Numbered from the stretch's first letter, positions 8,939 through 17,252 are shown. The stretch: DNA of 64,000 bases from Aeromonas veronii (GCF_040215105.1 NZ_CP157875.1:1169501-1233500), one strand, 5' to 3'. Made by a program: numbers and translations. Notes: generated by a model not told the origin, from the sequence alone.

Positions 8939-9448
8939 GTGTCTCGTGTGGAGTGGGTGGACATAGTAGATGAGCAGGACCGCGTGATCGGGGTTGCCGA
9001 TCGGGCCAGGGTGCGGCGGGAGAACCTGCGCCACCGCGCCAGCTATATCCTGGTGCTGGACGATGAGGATCGCATCCTGGTGCAGCGGCGTACGCTCGGC
9101 AAGGATTTCTGTCCCGGCATGCTGGATGCCTGTGCCGGCGGCGTGGTGACCACGGGGGAGGCGATGGAGCCGAGCGCCCGGCGGGAGCTGGCGGAGGAGC
9201 TCGGGATCCTGGACGTACCGTTGCAAAGTTTTGGCACCTTCTATGCCGAGGGGGAAGGGCAGGACCATGGCTGTGCTTACCGGGTCTGGGGCGGGCTGTT
9301 CAGCTGCCGTTATCAGGGGCCCTTGCAACTGCAGGCGGAAGAGGTGAGCGCCGTCTACTGGATGAGCCTGGCCGAGATAGCGCTGCGGGCCGATGAGTTT
9401 ACCCCGGATTCTCTACTGGCGGTGTCAACCTGGCAGGCGCGCCGTTAG
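8939..9448 (+). CDS. yfcD: Nudix hydrolase, YfcD family
   Basis: The protein resembles E. coli YfcD, starting with EWVDIVDEQDRVIG and ending in DEFTPDSLLAV. A complete Nudix box is visible: GGVVTTGE, then REL and EELGI (pattern G-x5-E-x7-REUxEExGU). Family members hydrolyse nucleoside-diphosphate derivatives, but the YfcD substrate is not established. A GTG start at 8939 fits the usual N-terminus; another GTG at 8882 would add 19 atypical residues. It is a cytosolic single gene. Confidence 0.88.
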   Translation: MSRVEWVDIVDEQDRVIGVADRARVRRENLRHRASYILVLDDEDRILVQRRTLGKDFCPGMLDACAGGVVTTGEAMEPSARRELAEELGILDVPLQSFGTFYAEGEGQDHGCAYRVWGGLFSCRYQGPLQLQAEEVSAVYWMSLAEIALRADEFTPDSLLAVSTWQARR

Positions 9449-9501
9449 CGCCGGGTTGCTACGAGAGCAAATTACACTCTCACGCTTCTTCCTACCGCCA
9501 T

Positions 9502-9537
9502 CCCTGCGGAGCACGGGCTTGAACCGTGTCCGCAGGG
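9502..9537. repeat. Long intergenic stem-loop (14-15 bp arms)
   Basis: The arms CCCTGCGGAGCACGG (9502-9516) and CCGTGTCCGCAGGG (9524-9537) are almost perfectly complementary around a seven-base loop. No T tract follows on either strand, so it is not a standard terminator. It sits between yfcD and the peroxiredoxin gene and may be a REP-like palindrome or a transcript-stabilising hairpin. Confidence 0.7.
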
Positions 9538-9657
9538 AGCGTCTCCCCAGCGCCACCTCTCACCGGGGCGGTTTGCTGGCGTAACGACCCTTGTGTCACC
9601 CCGGGCCGCCTTGGAGTAGAATGAGGCTCCTCTTCAGCCCGTTAAGGACAAGTGCAC

Positions 9658-10131
9658 ATGATCACAGTCGGCCAATCCCTGCCCGCAGGGGAGTTCACCT
9701 TCATCACCGCCGAAGGCAAGCAGGTACAGGATACCCAGGCCCTGTTTGCGGGCAAGCGGGTGGTGCTGTTTGCGGTGCCCGGCGCCTTTACCCCGACCTG
9801 TTCCAACGCCCATCTTCCCGGCTACGTGGTGCTGGCCGATCAGTTCCAGGCCAAGGGGGTGGATGCCATCTATTGCCTTTCGGTGAACGATGCCTTCGTG
9901 ATGCGGGCCTGGCAGGAGGCGCAGAACGCCTCGGCCATTACTATGCTGGCAGACGGTGACGGCAGCTGGACCCGGGCCCTCGGCCTTGCCAAGGAGACCG
10001 GTGCCTTCGGTGGCCTGCGTGCCCAGCGCTTCGCCCTGATTGCTGACAATGGCGTGGTAGAGCAGCTGTTTGTGGAGGCCCCAGGCAAGTTCGAGGTGTC
10101 CGATGCCGAGAGTCTGCTGGCAGCTTTATGA
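9658..10131 (+). CDS. Peroxiredoxin, Prx5 type
   Basis: A 157-residue thiol peroxidase of the Prx5 family. The peroxidatic cysteine is Cys48 in PGAFTPTCSNAHLPGY, with the conserved Pro-x-x-x-Thr-x-x-Cys arrangement. Later landmarks are SVNDAFVMRAW and the GLRAQRFALI strand. It reduces peroxides in the cytosol using thiol or glutathione-type donors; no fused glutaredoxin domain is present, unlike some gammaproteobacterial homologues. The ATG at 9658 has AAGGA nine bases upstream and is preferred to the GTG at 9652. Confidence 0.9.
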   Translation: MITVGQSLPAGEFTFITAEGKQVQDTQALFAGKRVVLFAVPGAFTPTCSNAHLPGYVVLADQFQAKGVDAIYCLSVNDAFVMRAWQEAQNASAITMLADGDGSWTRALGLAKETGAFGGLRAQRFALIADNGVVEQLFVEAPGKFEVSDAESLLAAL

Positions 10132-10171
10132 AATGTTAATCGTTGGTTGATTAACGCTTGAAATAGCAAGA

Positions 10172-10197
10172 GGGCCCGCTACACTGGGCCCGTTTTT
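10172..10197 (+). terminator. Rho-independent terminator after the peroxiredoxin gene
   Basis: GGGCCC repeats on both sides of an eight-base loop can pair, and TTTTT follows. Confidence 0.7.
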
Positions 10198-10202
10198 GGA
10201 TG

Positions 10203-10225
10203 GAGCCAGGCACAGCGCCTGGCTC
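10203..10225 (+). promoter_or_regulatory. Perfect 9-bp inverted repeat in the yrbG leader
   Basis: GAGCCAGGC and GCCTGGCTC flank a five-base loop, 30 bases before the antiporter start and right after the upstream terminator. No T tract follows. It may be a leader hairpin or an operator. Confidence 0.45.
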
Positions 10226-10255
10226 TCGTGTTTGCAGCCGATGAGATAGAAGAAT

Positions 10256-11224
10256 ATGACCCTGGCTTTTGTTGCCCTGATTGCCGGACTGGCGCTGCTG
10301 GTCTGGAGTGCGGATAAATTTGTGGACGGTGCCGCCGCGACCGCCCGTTATGCCGGCATGCCGCCGCTGCTGATCGGCATGGTGATCATCGGTTTTGGCA
10401 CCTCGGCTCCCGAGATGGTGGTCTCCGCACTGGCGGCCTCCCAGGGCAACCCCGGCCTGGCCCTTGGCAACGCCTATGGCTCCAACATCACCAACATCGC
10501 GCTGATCCTGGGTCTGACCGCCCTTATCAGCCCCATCGCCGTCTCCTCTCAGGTGGTTCGCAAGGAGATCCCCATCCTGCTCGGCATCACCCTGCTCTCC
10601 GGTGCCCTGCTCGTCGATGGCCATCTGGGCGGTATGGATGCCCTGATCCTGGGGGCCGTGTTCCTGGTGCTGATGGGGTGGTCCATCTGGGAAGGCATGC
10701 GCAGCAAGGGGGATGCCCTGGACTCGGACACCAGCGATGCCATCGGCAGCGAGGACATGTCCCTCAAGAGCGCCATCTTCTGGCTGGTGCTCGGGCTGGT
10801 GCTGCTCATCGTCGCCTCCCGTCTGCTGGTCTGGGGGGCGGTGACGATTGCCCAGGCGCTTGGCATCAGCGATCTGGTGATTGGCCTGACCATAGTGGCG
10901 GTGGGCACCTCGCTGCCGGAGCTGGCCTCGTCGCTCATCGCCATTCGCAAGAAGGAGCACGATCTGGCCCTTGGCAACGTGCTCGGCTCCAACTTGTTCA
11001 ACACCCTGGCTGTGGTGGGCATCGCCGCGGGGATCGCCCCACTGGATGTCGATCCGGCCGTGCTCTCTCGCGACTGGTCCGTGATGATGGGGCTGACCCT
11101 GCTGCTGCTGGTGATGTGTCTGGGCCGCAAGGGACAGGGGCGGATCAACCGGGTGGAAGGGGGGCTGTTGCTCGCCATCTTCGTGGCCTACACCGCCTGG
11201 CTGCTGGGCAGTCAGTTTGTCTGA
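10256..11224 (+). CDS. Sodium/calcium antiporter family protein, YrbG type
   Basis: A 322-residue CaCA-family exchanger in the inner membrane. The two inverted alpha repeats are visible as GFGTSAPEMVVSALAA near residue 45 and AVGTSLPELASSLIA near residue 220. Each carries the ion-binding glutamate and is followed by a GNAYGSNITNI or GNVLGSNLFNT motif. Around ten helices are expected. E. coli YrbG is a homologue of unproven substrate. The gene stands alone between terminators. Confidence 0.92.
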   Translation: MTLAFVALIAGLALLVWSADKFVDGAAATARYAGMPPLLIGMVIIGFGTSAPEMVVSALAASQGNPGLALGNAYGSNITNIALILGLTALISPIAVSSQVVRKEIPILLGITLLSGALLVDGHLGGMDALILGAVFLVLMGWSIWEGMRSKGDALDSDTSDAIGSEDMSLKSAIFWLVLGLVLLIVASRLLVWGAVTIAQALGISDLVIGLTIVAVGTSLPELASSLIAIRKKEHDLALGNVLGSNLFNTLAVVGIAAGIAPLDVDPAVLSRDWSVMMGLTLLLLVMCLGRKGQGRINRVEGGLLLAIFVAYTAWLLGSQFV

Positions 11225-11237
11225 CGCCTTGGTGATG

Positions 11238-11277
11238 AAAAAAGAGGGGGAAGCTGATGCTTCCCCCTCTTTTTTTG
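11238..11277. terminator. Bidirectional terminator between yrbG and the decarboxylase gene
   Basis: AGAGGGGGAAGC / GCTTCCCCCTCT with an A tract on the left and a T tract on the right serves both convergent genes. Confidence 0.9.
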
Positions 11278-11295
11278 GTGTGTTGTTTCGCTAAA

Positions 11296-12444
11296 TCAGG
11301 CTACTGCTACCAGTTTCTGCTTCTGGGCGCTGTCCAGAATAAGGATGCTCGCCTTGGGGAAGAAGTTGAAGGTGGAGGCGGAAGCCCAGGTGTAGGCCCC
11401 CATCACCCGGCCGATGACCAGCTCGCCGATCTCCAGATCCGGCAGCATGATACCGTCCCGGATGACGTCCACGCTGTCGCAGGTGGGGCCGGAGAGCACG
11501 GCGTTGTGCAGCGCACCACTGGCATAGGGGGTGCTGACCGGGTAGGTGACGTGGTCGTAGAGCTGGCCGTTGTAGCTGCCGTAGAGACCGTCATCCAGGT
11601 AGTACCAGATCTTGTCGCCGCGGTGGGCCTTGCCCATCACGCTCGCCACCGAGGTCATGGCCGGTGCGCTGATGAAGCGGCCCGGCTCTGCAATCTTCTG
11701 TACGGTGGCAGGCAGCTTCGCCAGCGCCTCGCGAATGGGGGCGCAGAAGCCGTCGATGTCGAATTCACCGCCCTCGTAATCCACCGGGAAACCGCCACCG
11801 ATATCCAGTACCCAGGGCTTGAGACCGAGTTCCCAGGCCTGCTCCATGATCTCGCGGCAGGCATCGATAGCCTGTACGTGGCGACGGGCGTGGGGTACCT
11901 GGGAGCCGACATGGAAGGAGAGCCCCATCACCTTGATGCCCTTGGCCTGGGCCAGTTGCAGCAGGGGCAGCGCCTGCTCCGGGGTGCAACCGAACTTCTT
12001 GGAGAGATCGACCTTGGTCTCCGGGTTCGGGAAACTGACGCGCAGCAGCAGCTTCACCTCATCCTTGTAGGGCAGGAATTTATCCAGCTCCAGCGGGTTG
12101 TCATAGACGAACACGGTGCAGCCGAACTCCAGCGCATATCGAATGTCGCTGTCGCGCTTGATGGGGTGGGTGTGGATGCAGCGGCCAGGACGAACCCCTT
12201 GGCTGCGCACCAGATCAACTTCGCCATTGGTGGCCAGATCGAAACAGGCCCCCTCTTCCTTCAAGACAGAGACCACCGCCTCGTGGGGCAGGGGTTTGAG
12301 TGCATAGTGCAAACGCACATCGGGCAGGGCGGCGGCCAGTGCCCGGTACTGTTTGCGGACGGCTGCCTTGTCGAGCAGCAGCAGGGGGGAGCCAAATTGT
12401 TCAACCAGCGAGCGGTAATCTTGTGCGACCAGGGTCTCGTTCAT
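11296..12444 (-). CDS. Type III PLP-dependent ornithine/lysine decarboxylase
   Basis: The 382-residue enzyme has the alanine-racemase-like barrel of group IV decarboxylases. The PLP lysine is Lys50 in HYALKP. Other marks are FHVGSQ, the phosphate-binding DIGGGFP and EPGRF, and the catalytic cysteine in SGPTCDSVD. It closely fits bifunctional ornithine/lysine decarboxylases described in Vibrio, giving putrescine or cadaverine. Meso-diaminopimelate decarboxylase (LysA) is less likely because of the CDSVD context. The choice between lysine and ornithine cannot be made from sequence. A 37-codon ORF ends in an ATGA overlap with its start. Confidence 0.88.
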   Translation of the reverse strand: MNETLVAQDYRSLVEQFGSPLLLLDKAAVRKQYRALAAALPDVRLHYALKPLPHEAVVSVLKEEGACFDLATNGEVDLVRSQGVRPGRCIHTHPIKRDSDIRYALEFGCTVFVYDNPLELDKFLPYKDEVKLLLRVSFPNPETKVDLSKKFGCTPEQALPLLQLAQAKGIKVMGLSFHVGSQVPHARRHVQAIDACREIMEQAWELGLKPWVLDIGGGFPVDYEGGEFDIDGFCAPIREALAKLPATVQKIAEPGRFISAPAMTSVASVMGKAHRGDKIWYYLDDGLYGSYNGQLYDHVTYPVSTPYASGALHNAVLSGPTCDSVDVIRDGIMLPDLEIGELVIGRVMGAYTWASASTFNFFPKASILILDSAQKQKLVAVA

Positions 12445-12554
12445 TCTCTTTTGAAAATCCTTAGGGGGCGTGAAATGCCCAAGCCATATGCGATTGAACC
12501 GGCGACGGCCGGCTCAGGCGAGTGGTCCGGAGGGACCAACCAGACACTGTGCAT
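12441..12554 (-). CDS. Possible 37-residue leader ORF upstream of the decarboxylase
   Basis: An ATG-started frame (MHSVWLVPPDHS... ending RIFKRE) runs from 12554 to a TGA that overlaps the decarboxylase ATG by four bases. Its transcript can form two GC-rich hairpins, GGTCC-CTCC-GGACC and GCCGGC/GCCGGT. A leader peptide in front of a polyamine gene has precedent in the speF leader of E. coli, but this one shows no sequence likeness to it. The Shine-Dalgarno site is weak, so this is tentative. Confidence 0.3.
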   Translation of the reverse strand: MHSVWLVPPDHSPEPAVAGSIAYGLGISRPLRIFKRE

Positions 12555-12873
12555 AACTTGAATGCAAAGTGCTTAGTTATGCGCGGGATTATCGGGCAAT
12601 CGCGTTTATGTGCAAGCATTTTGATTGGATATGTTGGCGAGTTTTTCTGGTCGAGACGAAAGGCGCTATCAATATAAAAGCATCAATCTGGCATCGGAGA
12701 ACGGTGAGCCCAATCTGGAGATATAACCTGTTGATAGTTAACAAACATTTAGCATTTCCCCCGACAAGGAAGTGAATGGGAAAAAAGCACTGGGGCAGGG
12801 GGGCGAATGGGAGACAGCTCACAATTTTTGGATTACCATGCCTGCTTCCTAATCCAAACTAGTTCGGATGAAG
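12555..12873. other. AT-rich divergent promoter region
   Basis: No gene is seen between the decarboxylase leader and the glycine riboswitch. The region must hold the divergent promoters for both units. It is locally AT-rich, especially 12590-12770. Short frames here lack Shine-Dalgarno sites. Confidence 0.5.
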
Positions 12874-13055
12874 GTAGCAGGAGAGCGATGGGGGACCATC
12901 CACCGAAGAAGTGAATCTTTCAGGTACCGGGCAACCGGTGTGGACTGCTACTGGACGATACTCTGGAGAGACCCGTTAAATCGGGCGCCGAAGGAGCAAG
13001 GCACCGTGATTGCATCGCAATCCGGGGCCGGAAACTCTCAGGCAAAAGGACAGAG
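12874..13055 (+). ncRNA. Tandem glycine riboswitch
   Basis: Two consecutive glycine aptamers are visible. Aptamer 1 is closed by GTAGCAG (12874-12880) and CTGCTAC (12945-12951) and contains GGAGAGCG and CCGAAGAAGTGAA. Aptamer 2 runs from CTCTGGAGAGACC (12961) through GCCGAAGGAGCAAGGCACC to AACTCTCAGGCAAAAGGACAG, ending at about 13055. This is the classic two-aptamer arrangement. The downstream gene is a sodium:alanine/glycine symporter, a known partner of this riboswitch class. Confidence 0.95.
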
Positions 13056-13082
13056 GGGATGGGATGGTTGTACCTGAGCTTA

Positions 13083-13221
13083 GAACTGTTCACGATCTGT
13101 AATGAGAGGTCGTCAGCAAGGTAAAGAGCAGTGCAGGAACCGGAGCGTATAGATATACGTGAGGATTCCTAGCAGCACATGAGCCTTGATCACGGCCTCG
13201 CAGTAAGAGCGTGAACAAGTT
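13083..13221. repeat. ERIC-like imperfect palindrome between riboswitch and agcS
   Basis: The outer arms GAACTGTTCACG and CGTGAACAAGTTC begin an imperfect palindrome that continues inward to a centre at GTATAGATATAC (about 13152). Arm blocks include GAGGTCGT against the complement of GATCACGGCCTC, and AGGAACC against GATTCCT. The core of 129 bases matches the size and overall form of enterobacterial ERIC/IRU elements. It has no ORF. Confidence 0.6.
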
Positions 13222-13280
13222 CTTGGCCCGCATCCGATCGCCTCTGGCCGATCGCGACACCTACGGGAAGATCATCCTTC

Positions 13281-13310
13281 TCCTCCTTAATCGTTGTTTT
13301 TTAAGGAGGA
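13281..13310 (+). promoter_or_regulatory. Hairpin burying the agcS Shine-Dalgarno site
   Basis: TCCTCCTTAA (13281-13290) is perfectly complementary to TTAAGGAGGA (13301-13310), which is the Shine-Dalgarno sequence of the gene starting at 13314. This is a likely translational expression platform for the upstream glycine riboswitch. Whether glycine opens or closes it is not shown by the sequence. Confidence 0.7.
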
Positions 13311-13313
13311 TGC

Positions 13314-14690
13314 ATGTCATCAATTCAATCGGCGCTCAGCGCCATCGATAGCTTTGTCTGGGGTCCGCCCCTGCTTATTCTGCTGGTCGGTACCGGCATC
13401 TATCTCACCCTGCGATTGGGTTTGCTTCAGATCGTGCGTCTGCCCCTCGCCCTGCGACTGGTATTCGGTCGCGATCAGGGTCATGGCAAGCAGGGGGATG
13501 TCTCCAGCTTCGGCGCACTCTGCACCGCGCTCTCCGCCACCATCGGTACCGGCAACATCGTCGGGGTCGCCACCGCCATCAAGCTCGGCGGCCCGGGTGC
13601 CCTGTTCTGGATGTGGATGGCGGCCCTGTTCGGCATGGCTACCAAGTACGCCGAGTGTCTGCTTGCGGTGAAATATCGCCAGCAGGATGCCAACGGCCAG
13701 ATGGCGGGCGGCCCCATGTACTACCTGGAGAAGGGGCTCGGCTCCAAGCCGCTGGCCAAGCTGTTTGCCCTGTTTGGCATCGGCGTCGCCTTCTTCGGCA
13801 TCGGCACCTTCCCCCAGGTCAACGCCATTTCGGATGCCATGAGCCTCTCGTTTTCGGTGCCCCGTGAAGCCACCGCCGTGGTGCTGACCCTGATCGTCGG
13901 CCTGGTGACGCTCGGGGGGATCCAGTCCATCTCCAGCGTGTCGAGCAAGGTGGTACCCTTCATGGCCATCTTCTACATCTTCGCCTGTCTTGGGGTGCTG
14001 GTGAACAACGCCAGCGTCCTGCCGGATGCGGTATTGCTGGTCATCAACAGCGCCTTCACCGGCCATGCGGCCACCGGCGGTTTCGTCGGCGCCGGCATCA
14101 TGCTGGCGATCCAGTCCGGGGTGGCGCGGGGGGTCTTCTCCAACGAATCGGGTCTGGGCTCGGCCCCCATCGCGGCGGCGGCGGCCAAGACCGACTCCTG
14201 CGTGGAGCAGGGGCTGGTCTCCATGACGGGGACCTTCATCGATACCCTGATCATCTGCACCATGACCGGGCTGACCCTGGTGGTGACCGGGGTCTGGAGC
14301 GGGGATCTCAGCGGCGCCGCCATGACCAGCGCAGCCTTCGCCCAGGGGCTGGATGCCCACATCGGCCAGTACCTGGTGAGCATCGGCCTGCTGTTTTTTG
14401 CCTTCACCACCATCCTCGGCTGGAACTACTACGGCGAGCGCTGCACCGAGTACCTGTTCGGGGTCAAGGCCATCAGGCCCTACCGCCTCGTCTATCTGGT
14501 GCTGGTGGCGAGCGGCGCCTTCCTCCATCTGGACCTGATTTGGCTCTTGGCTGACATTGTCAACGGCCTGATGGCGGTGCCAAACCTCATCGGCCTCATC
14601 GGCTTGCGCCACGTGGTGATCGCCGAGACCCGCGCCTATTTTAGCCGGGATCGGGACAGCGAAAGCGAGCCCGAGCCGCAGGCCGCCTGA
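13314..14690 (+). CDS. Sodium:alanine/glycine symporter, AgcS family
   Basis: A 458-residue inner-membrane carrier that takes up alanine or glycine with sodium. AgcS landmarks include SSFGALCTALSATIGTGNIV, GPGALFWMWMAALFGMATKY and the NESGLGSAPIAAAAAKT block. About ten to eleven helices are present. It is placed behind a tandem glycine riboswitch, which makes glycine the likely physiological substrate. The strong Shine-Dalgarno AAGGAGGA lies inside a hairpin. The gene forms a single unit closed by a terminator. Confidence 0.95.
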   Translation: MSSIQSALSAIDSFVWGPPLLILLVGTGIYLTLRLGLLQIVRLPLALRLVFGRDQGHGKQGDVSSFGALCTALSATIGTGNIVGVATAIKLGGPGALFWMWMAALFGMATKYAECLLAVKYRQQDANGQMAGGPMYYLEKGLGSKPLAKLFALFGIGVAFFGIGTFPQVNAISDAMSLSFSVPREATAVVLTLIVGLVTLGGIQSISSVSSKVVPFMAIFYIFACLGVLVNNASVLPDAVLLVINSAFTGHAATGGFVGAGIMLAIQSGVARGVFSNESGLGSAPIAAAAAKTDSCVEQGLVSMTGTFIDTLIICTMTGLTLVVTGVWSGDLSGAAMTSAAFAQGLDAHIGQYLVSIGLLFFAFTTILGWNYYGERCTEYLFGVKAIRPYRLVYLVLVASGAFLHLDLIWLLADIVNGLMAVPNLIGLIGLRHVVIAETRAYFSRDRDSESEPEPQAA

Positions 14691-14714
14691 GTCTGGTTGA
14701 GCCGGATGCCAAGA

Positions 14715-14744
14715 AAAAGCCACGACCCGGGTCGTGGCTTTTTT
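14715..14744. terminator. Bidirectional terminator between agcS and the lipoate-ligase-like gene
   Basis: AAAAAGCCACGACCC / GGGTCGTGGCTTTTTT is a near-perfect inverted repeat with A and T tracts on opposite sides. Confidence 0.9.
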
Positions 14745-14797
14745 ATGCGCTTCGCCATTGGTATGAGCTAGCGCTTTCCCCTCTTTCCGGGAAAGAG

Positions 14798-15514
14798 TCA
14801 GGGTAAGGAGCGTCGCCCTTCAGTCAACAGGCTCTCGAGACGCGCTCGCACCTTGTTTACCAGCTCCTCGTCACTACCCGGCCAGCGGATGGCGTGGGCG
14901 AGGGTGGTCGAGGTGCCGGGCAGGAAGCGCTGTTCACCCCCCGCCAGCTCGTAGAAGCGGCTCGCCATCCGAGTGCCTTCATCCACGTCGCCGGCCACAA
15001 GCAGCATGGCCTGGGCCAGCACGGCGCCCTGATGATCCCGGCCCGGTGCCAGCCAGCGTTGGGCTGTGCCGGTGATCTTGCGGCCCCCGATCACCAGATT
15101 GTACTGACCGTCGCAAAAGGAGCCGGGCACGAAGTCATAGCTGCCCGCGAGGCCATGTTCTTCCAGCAGGGTCAGCAGCGGCTCCCCCAGTCGTTGGTAA
15201 TAGTGGCCGAGATCCGTGGTGGTACGCGGCAGCAGCAGCGACAGGTTGAGGATGCCGGCACCGTGGGGCACGGCGGTGCCACCGCTGTCGCGCACGAACA
15301 CGGGCCAGCCCTCGGCGGCGAGTTGCGCGCAGGCGCTTTCATAGTGCGGCAGGCGCATGTCCTTGCGAGTGACGATAAGGCACTGGGGCCCCTGCCAGAG
15401 GTGGGCGCGGGACAGCCCGTCATGGGCACAATCCCACAGCCACTGCTGCTCCTGGGCCAGGATCTGGGCAGGCGTATGGTGGACGGGCGGGGAGGGCAGC
15501 AGGGGATAGGGCAT
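14798..15514 (-). CDS. Lipoate/biotin protein ligase family protein (LplA-like)
   Basis: About 238 residues of a BPL/LplA/LipB catalytic domain. Conserved blocks are RDSGGTAVPHGAGILNLSLL and the lipoyl-AMP binding lysine in GRKITGTAQRW. The C-terminal accessory domain of full LplA is missing, so it may transfer lipoyl or octanoyl groups or act as a salvage paralogue. The ATG at 15514 has AGGA eight bases upstream; the nearer ATG at 15523 has the same motif touching it. The gene follows xanP in the same direction but with a possible terminator between. Confidence 0.8.
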   Translation of the reverse strand: MPYPLLPSPPVHHTPAQILAQEQQWLWDCAHDGLSRAHLWQGPQCLIVTRKDMRLPHYESACAQLAAEGWPVFVRDSGGTAVPHGAGILNLSLLLPRTTTDLGHYYQRLGEPLLTLLEEHGLAGSYDFVPGSFCDGQYNLVIGGRKITGTAQRWLAPGRDHQGAVLAQAMLLVAGDVDEGTRMASRFYELAGGEQRFLPGTSTTLAHAIRWPGSDEELVNKVRARLESLLTEGRRSLP

Positions 15515-15572
15515 GAGGGGCATCCTGAAGCAGAGGCTGCCAAGCACAGTACCCGTGGCGGGCAGGGAGGTA

Positions 15573-15593
15573 AAGCCCCGCATGGCGGGGCCT
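15573..15593 (-). terminator. Hairpin terminator after xanP
   Basis: Stem GCCCCGC / GCGGGGC with a three-base loop. On the minus strand it is followed by TTTA. Confidence 0.5.
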
Positions 15594-15605
15594 CGCTGGA
15601 AAGGA

Positions 15606-17006
15606 TCAGGCGTGGGCCGGGCTGCGTTTTGGCAGCAGCAGATTCAAGATGATGGCGGTGAGGCCGCCGGTGGCGACGCCGTAGGAGAGCACGCTCTTGG
15701 CGAGCTCCGGCAGGTGCTGCAGCACCTCGGGGACCTGGGCGACCCCGAGACCCATGGCCAGCGACACCGCCAGTATCATCAGGGCGCGGCGATCCAGCTC
15801 CTCGCGGGAGATGATGCGCACCCCGGCGGCGGCGATGGTGCCGAACATGACGATGGTGGCACCGCCGAGCACGGGTTCGGGGATCTGTTGCACCAGGCTC
15901 GCCACCGCCGGGAACAGGCCAAGCAGGGCCAGCATGGCGGCGATGAAGAGGCCGACATGGCGACTGGCCACCCCGGTCAGCTGAATGACGCCGTTGTTCT
16001 GGGCGAAGGTGGACATGGGGAAGGTGGAGAAGAGCGCTGCCAGCATGGAGTTGGCCCCGTCGGCCAGCACCCCGCCCTTGATCCGCGCCATGTAGACGGG
16101 TCCTTCCAATGGCTCGCCCGAGATGTCGGAGGTCGCCGTCATGTCGCCGATGGCCTCTAGCGCGGTCACCACGAAGATGATGGCCAGCGGCACGAACAGG
16201 TGCCAGTCAAAGCCGAGGCCGTAGTGCAGCGGGATGGGCACCATCACCAGGGGGCCATCGAAGTGGGGGGCACTCACCTTGCCCAGCATCAGCGCCACGG
16301 CGTAGCCCACCAGCATGGCGATCATGATGGCGGAGAGGCGCAACCAGGGGTTGCGGCTGCGCTGCAGCAGCACGATGAGGCCGAGCACCAGCAGGGAGAG
16401 GAAGAGGTTGGTGTGGCTCGCGAAGCTGCCATCGGCCAGTGCCCCGTAGCCGCCCCCCATGCTGATGAGACCCACCTTGATCAGGGTCAGGCCGATGAGC
16501 AGCACGACAATGCCGGTCACCAGCGGGGTGATGATCCGCTTGACCAGATGCAGGAAGCGGCTCATCACGACGATGGTGAGGGCCGCCGCCAGCATGGTGC
16601 CGAACAGGGTGCCCAGCAGATCTTCGGTGGGCATGGCCGCCTGCTTGAGGGCGAGGCCGGAGGCGATGATGGGGCCGAGGAAGTTGAAGCTGGTGCCCTG
16701 TACCGACAGCAGGCCGGAGCCGATGGGGCCGAAGCGACGGGTCTGGATGAAGGAGGCGATGCCGGACATGACCAGGGACATGGAGACGATATAGCGGGTG
16801 TCGGCGGCAGGGAGGCCGAGGGCATTGGCGATGATGAGGGGCGGGGTGATGATGGCGACAAACATGGCGAGCATATGCTGCAGGGCGGCAAACAGGGTCT
16901 GGGGCAGGGGCGGAACCTCCTCGATGCCGTAGACCAGTTCGCTGTGGGGGCGCCTGGGGGGATGTGGCTCAGCGACGGGAGCGCGCGAAACGGCTGCCTG
17001 TTCCAT
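15606..17006 (-). CDS. xanP: Xanthine permease of the NCS2 family (XanP type)
   Basis: A 466-residue purine:proton symporter with about fourteen helices. NCS2 marks include [14 protein letters not shown], the helix-8 region [16 protein letters not shown], and [17 protein letters not shown], which is nearly the sequence of E. coli XanP/XanQ and argues for xanthine over uracil. Uric acid transport (UacT type) is an alternative. A PurR-like operator lies upstream at 17120-17130, in line with purine control of xanP-type genes. Confidence 0.88.
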   Translation of the reverse strand: MEQAAVSRAPVAEPHPPRRPHSELVYGIEEVPPLPQTLFAALQHMLAMFVAIITPPLIIANALGLPAADTRYIVSMSLVMSGIASFIQTRRFGPIGSGLLSVQGTSFNFLGPIIASGLALKQAAMPTEDLLGTLFGTMLAAALTIVVMSRFLHLVKRIITPLVTGIVVLLIGLTLIKVGLISMGGGYGALADGSFASHTNLFLSLLVLGLIVLLQRSRNPWLRLSAIMIAMLVGYAVALMLGKVSAPHFDGPLVMVPIPLHYGLGFDWHLFVPLAIIFVVTALEAIGDMTATSDISGEPLEGPVYMARIKGGVLADGANSMLAALFSTFPMSTFAQNNGVIQLTGVASRHVGLFIAAMLALLGLFPAVASLVQQIPEPVLGGATIVMFGTIAAAGVRIISREELDRRALMILAVSLAMGLGVAQVPEVLQHLPELAKSVLSYGVATGGLTAIILNLLLPKRSPAHA

Positions 17007-17118
17007 AAATACCTCAAATTTTGTGGGGGAGGGGGAGAAAAATTGGGCGCTATTGTAGTGGCTGAAATGGCGCTGACCAGCGCTAATTGAGCGGGAAAAG
17101 GTTTATTTTTGGATGGGT

Positions 17119-17134
17119 TGAAACGTTTGCGCGT
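17119..17134 (-). promoter_or_regulatory. PurR-like operator upstream of xanP
   Basis: The plus strand reads TGAAACGTTTGCGCGT, whose complement, ACGCGCAAACGTTTCA, matches the PurR consensus core GCAAACGTTT. It lies about 115 bases before the xanP start. Assignment rests on motif likeness only. Confidence 0.55.
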
Positions 17135-17252
17135 GATGATTATGATCTGCCGGTTTGCGTGATGCTCTCCGATGGATAAATCTGGCCCCTGCTGCTGTAT
17201 CCGGGTGAGGACGGTGTAGAATGAGCGCTCAGTTGTCATGTGGAGACTCTGG

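Noticed and set aside
12445..12560. A metabolite riboswitch in front of the decarboxylase
   Set aside because: The hairpins present do not match any riboswitch class I know, and the lysine-box motifs are absent.
13320..14723. A 467-codon open frame antisense to agcS
   Set aside because: Composition (His, Gln, Gly, Asp) is that of an antisense shadow of a hydrophobic membrane protein. No ribosome site.
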